Part shown: positions 5,169 through 6,834 of the stretch, in pieces
Numbering within the stretch: position 1 is the stretch's first letter
Layout of the letters: each line of letters begins with the position of its first letter
Assembly (NCBI GenBank): GCA_001603335.1
Contig: LUYR01000223.1
Span: 1-6,834 of the forward strand
Reading direction: 5' to 3'
Origin: Rhodospirillales bacterium Alpha_05
GTDB lineage: Bacteria; Pseudomonadota; Alphaproteobacteria; Rhodospirillales; Rhodospirillaceae
Length of the DNA: 6,834 bases
Notes under the pieces: model-generated
What the model was told of the DNA's origin: nothing
Database searches by the model: none
Seen by the model: the letters and a program-made list of their open reading frames with translations, nothing else
Program-made: the position numbers and the translations under genes

Positions 5169-5618
5169 ATGCGCGCTTTGGGTAGGAATGGGTTGATTTT
5201 CGGGGGCTTGCTGGCCTTTTGTCTAATCGGTACAGCTGCGGCGGAAAGCCCGATCGCGGTCGAAAATGCGTGGTCGCGCGCCACCGCCGGCGGGGCGAAG
5301 GCCGGTGCGGCGTTTTTTGTTGTCGAGAACCGGGGTTCGAATGACGATACGTTGCTCGGTGCCGACGCCGAAGTCGCCGACTCGGTCGAACTGCACACCC
5401 ATATCAACGACAGCGGGGTGATGCGAATGCGTCCGGTTGAGCGTATTCTAGTACCTGCGGGTGGGCAGGCGACGCTCCAACCGGGTGGGTACCACGTGAT
5501 GCTGATCGGCCTCCGTGCGCCCCTGGTGGAAGGTACGACGTTCCCGCTCGGGCTGACGTTTGCGCACGCCGGGCACATCACCGTGCCGGTGACGGTAAAA
5601 GCGACCGGCGCGCGCTGA
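5169..5618 (+). CDS. Periplasmic copper chaperone, PCu(A)C family
   Basis: A 149-residue exported protein. Residues 1-25 are a signal peptide (MRALGRNG, hydrophobic core, cleavage after TAAA). The mature domain is the cupredoxin-like PCu(A)C fold with the complete copper site H76-x10-M87-x21-H109-x-M111, inside the family blocks VELHTH (73-78), GVMRMRPVE (83-91) and PGGYHVML (105-112). Family members hold Cu(I) in the periplasm and, often together with Sco proteins, pass copper to the CuA centre of cytochrome c oxidase. AGGAG (5158-5162) lies 6 bases before the ATG. No Sco or oxidase gene is next to it; chvI follows after 95 bp on the same strand. Cotranscription with chvI is possible, but an inverted repeat overlaps the stop codon and another lies between the genes. 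Confidence 0.95.
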   Translation: MRALGRNGLIFGGLLAFCLIGTAAAESPIAVENAWSRATAGGAKAGAAFFVVENRGSNDDTLLGADAEVADSVELHTHINDSGVMRMRPVERILVPAGGQATLQPGGYHVMLIGLRAPLVEGTTFPLGLTFAHAGHITVPVTVKATGAR

Positions 5619-5626
5619 CGCGCCGG
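5605..5626 (+). terminator. Hairpin overlapping the PCu(A)C stop codon
   Basis: CCGGCGCG (5605-5612) and CGCGCCGG (5619-5626) form an 8-bp GC-only stem; the 6-base loop includes the TGA stop. No T tract follows, so termination would be weak or Rho-dependent. It may instead stabilise the 3' end of the message. Confidence 0.35.
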
Positions 5627-5644
5627 AAGGAAGACGGGAGCGGG

Positions 5645-5668
5645 GCGCGATTTTCGCCACAATCGCGC
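5645..5668. repeat. Inverted repeat upstream of the chvI-like gene
   Basis: GCGCGATT (5645-5652) and AATCGCGC (5661-5668) are perfect 8-base arms with an 8-base spacer, 46 bp before the GTG start of the response regulator. It could be an operator, for example for autoregulation, or a second hairpin between the copper chaperone gene and chvI. Confidence 0.4.
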
Positions 5669-5713
5669 GTTACCGAGACGGCGCTCTGGGCCGGTGTGGG
5701 GGAGATCTGAACC

Positions 5714-6436
5714 GTGACCTATACGATTACATTGGTGGACGACGACCGTAACATTCTCGCGTCGGTGTCGATGGCCCTCGAGGCCGAGGGCTTCAAGGTG
5801 GTGATGTATCACGACGGTGCGGAAGGGCTCGCGGGAATCCTCGCGCAGCCGCCGGATCTCGTCGTGCTCGACATTAAGATGCCGCGCATGGACGGCATGG
5901 AGATGCTGCTCGAGCTCCGCAAGACTTCGGCGGTGCCGGTGATCCTCCTGACCTCGAAGGACGAGGAGGTGGACGAGGTGCTCGGCCTGCGCATGGGCGC
6001 CGACGACTACATCAAGAAGCCGTTCTCGCAGCGCCTGCTGATCGAGCGCATCCGCTCGCTGCTGCGCCGCGGCGAGGTCAGCCGCCAGCGCCGCGCTTCG
6101 GGCAACGACCCGGACGCGATCTCGGTGGAGGCCCTGGTGCGCGGCGACCTGGTGCTCGACCCGGCGCGCCACATGTGCGCGTGGAAGAGCCGCCCGGTCG
6201 ACCTCACCGTCACCGAGTTCCTGATCGTCCAGGCGCTCGCGGTTCGGCCGGGGCACGTGAAGAGCCGCGACCAGTTGATCGACGTCGCCTACGGCGAGCA
6301 CATCTACGTCGACGACCGCACCATCGACAGCCACATCAAGCGGATCCGCAAGAAGTTCCGCGACGAGGACGACACCTTCGCCAACATCGAGACCCTCTAC
6401 GGCGTCGGCTATCGCTACCGCGAGAAGATCGAGTAA
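5714..6436 (+). CDS. chvI: ChvI-like response regulator (OmpR/PhoB family)
   Basis: A 240-residue DNA-binding response regulator. The receiver domain (about 3-118) has the acidic pair D10/D11 in VDDDRNIL, phospho-acceptor D53 in VVLDIKMPRMDGME, T80 in LLTSKDEE and K102 in KKPFSQRLL. The segments DDDRNIL, DIKMPRMDGME, SKDEE and MGADD are the wording typical of alphaproteobacterial ChvI. A winged-helix output domain covers about 140-238, ending in ETLYGVGYRY. In relatives, ChvG phosphorylates ChvI to control envelope, exopolysaccharide, acid response and virulence or symbiosis genes. The start is GTG 5714, with GGAG at 5701-5704 nine bases upstream. The stop TAA (6434-6436) overlaps the ATG of the kinase gene as TAATG, showing translational coupling. 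The proximity of a PEPCK gene supports the ChvI assignment. Confidence 0.92.
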   Translation: MTYTITLVDDDRNILASVSMALEAEGFKVVMYHDGAEGLAGILAQPPDLVVLDIKMPRMDGMEMLLELRKTSAVPVILLTSKDEEVDEVLGLRMGADDYIKKPFSQRLLIERIRSLLRRGEVSRQRRASGNDPDAISVEALVRGDLVLDPARHMCAWKSRPVDLTVTEFLIVQALAVRPGHVKSRDQLIDVAYGEHIYVDDRTIDSHIKRIRKKFRDEDDTFANIETLYGVGYRYREKIE

Positions 6437-6834
6437 TGGCGCTACCGGGGGAGGACGTCCGCCCAGCGGAAACCAGCGGGACGGTGCGGCGGCAGCGGCG
6501 GATTTCGCCGCTCACCCGCAAGATCCTCGCGGTCAACCTGCTGGCGCCGGTCCTCCTCGTGCTCGGTGCGCTCTACCTCGACACCTACGAGCAGGGGCTT
6601 TTGCGCTCCGAGCTCGAATCCCTGCGCGCCCAGGGCGAGATGATCGCCGCCGCGGTCGCCGAAAGCGCGGTTTCGGGCGACCCCGGCACGCGCGGCGTTC
6701 CGGGCAGCAACATGACCGCGGTGATCGAGGGCGGCCACGGCTACCGCCTGTTGCCCGAGCAGGCGCGGCACATGGTGCGTCGGCTTTCGAGCCACGTCGG
6801 GCGGCGGGTGCGCCTGTTCGACGCGCGCGGCGAC
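6436..6834 (+). CDS. chvG: ChvG-like sensor histidine kinase, N-terminal part (3' truncated by window)
   Basis: The frame begins at ATG 6436, overlapping the response-regulator stop, and stays open for 133 codons to the window end. The N-terminus has a basic cytoplasmic segment, the ChvG-like sequence SPLTRKILAVNLLAP (25-39), and a transmembrane helix at about 30-48. It is followed by the periplasmic sensing domain (LYLDTYEQGLLRSELESL, then GEMIAAAVAESA at 67-78, and RVRLFDARGD at the edge). The second membrane helix, HAMP, histidine and ATPase parts lie outside the window. ChvG is the membrane kinase that, in relatives, senses acidity or envelope stress and is held inactive by a periplasmic regulator (ExoR); no such gene is present here. 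No strong ribosome binding site is seen, in line with coupling to chvI. Confidence 0.86.
   Translation, partial: MALPGEDVRPAETSGTVRRQRRISPLTRKILAVNLLAPVLLVLGALYLDTYEQGLLRSELESLRAQGEMIAAAVAESAVSGDPGTRGVPGSNMTAVIEGGHGYRLLPEQARHMVRRLSSHVGRRVRLFDARGD

Noticed and set aside
5156..6334. A 392-codon open frame on the - strand opposite the copper chaperone and chvI
   Set aside because: It covers two well-identified genes on the other strand plus their spacer; its His/Arg/Ala-rich product is typical of an antisense frame.

Overview
The window reads as a piece of a GC-rich alphaproteobacterial chromosome, probably a Rhodospirillales-type organism. The evidence is a ChvI/ChvG-type two-component operon next to a phosphoenolpyruvate carboxykinase gene, together with VPLPA-type (PEP-CTERM family) sorted surface proteins. 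The genus cannot be named from the sequence alone.

Left part (1-3067), a cell-surface protein cluster on the + strand. Positions 1-279 are the 3' end of a protein with a PEP-CTERM-like C-terminal anchor (IPVPG, hydrophobic helix, arginine cluster). About 960 bases without a supportable gene follow. Two tandem paralogues come next (1241-1852 and 2215-2838; 203 and 207 aa), each secreted and each ending in the same 38-residue TPLPA/helix/RRRR sorting tail. Each paralogue has its own regulatory package: a near-consensus sigma-54 -24/-12 promoter, two copies of a CGTGT-N11-ACACG-like enhancer element upstream, an IHF-like site, and an almost identical GNRA-loop terminator. A fragment of a third paralogue (about 2945-3031) lies after the second terminator, followed by a strong hairpin. 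The layout suggests serial duplication and decay of a sigma-54-controlled surface-protein gene, probably answering to a PEP-CTERM-associated activator such as PrsR encoded elsewhere.

Middle (3090-4922, - strand): a complete GTP-dependent PEP carboxykinase (pckG), with the third paralogue's hairpin at its 3' end.

Right part (4923-6834, + strand): a 246-bp divergent intergenic region, a periplasmic PCu(A)C copper chaperone with a perfect H-x10-M-x21-H-x-M site, then a ChvI-like response regulator overlapping the start of a ChvG-like sensor kinase that runs off the window. PEPCK next to chvI/chvG is the arrangement known from rhizobia, but there the enzyme is the ATP-dependent type. Here the GTP-dependent, non-orthologous type sits in that place.

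The most interesting content is regulatory: the duplicated sigma-54/enhancer/IHF architecture in front of the two VPLPA-CTERM genes, where the proximal enhancer elements lie 62 and 63 bp from the -24 GG.
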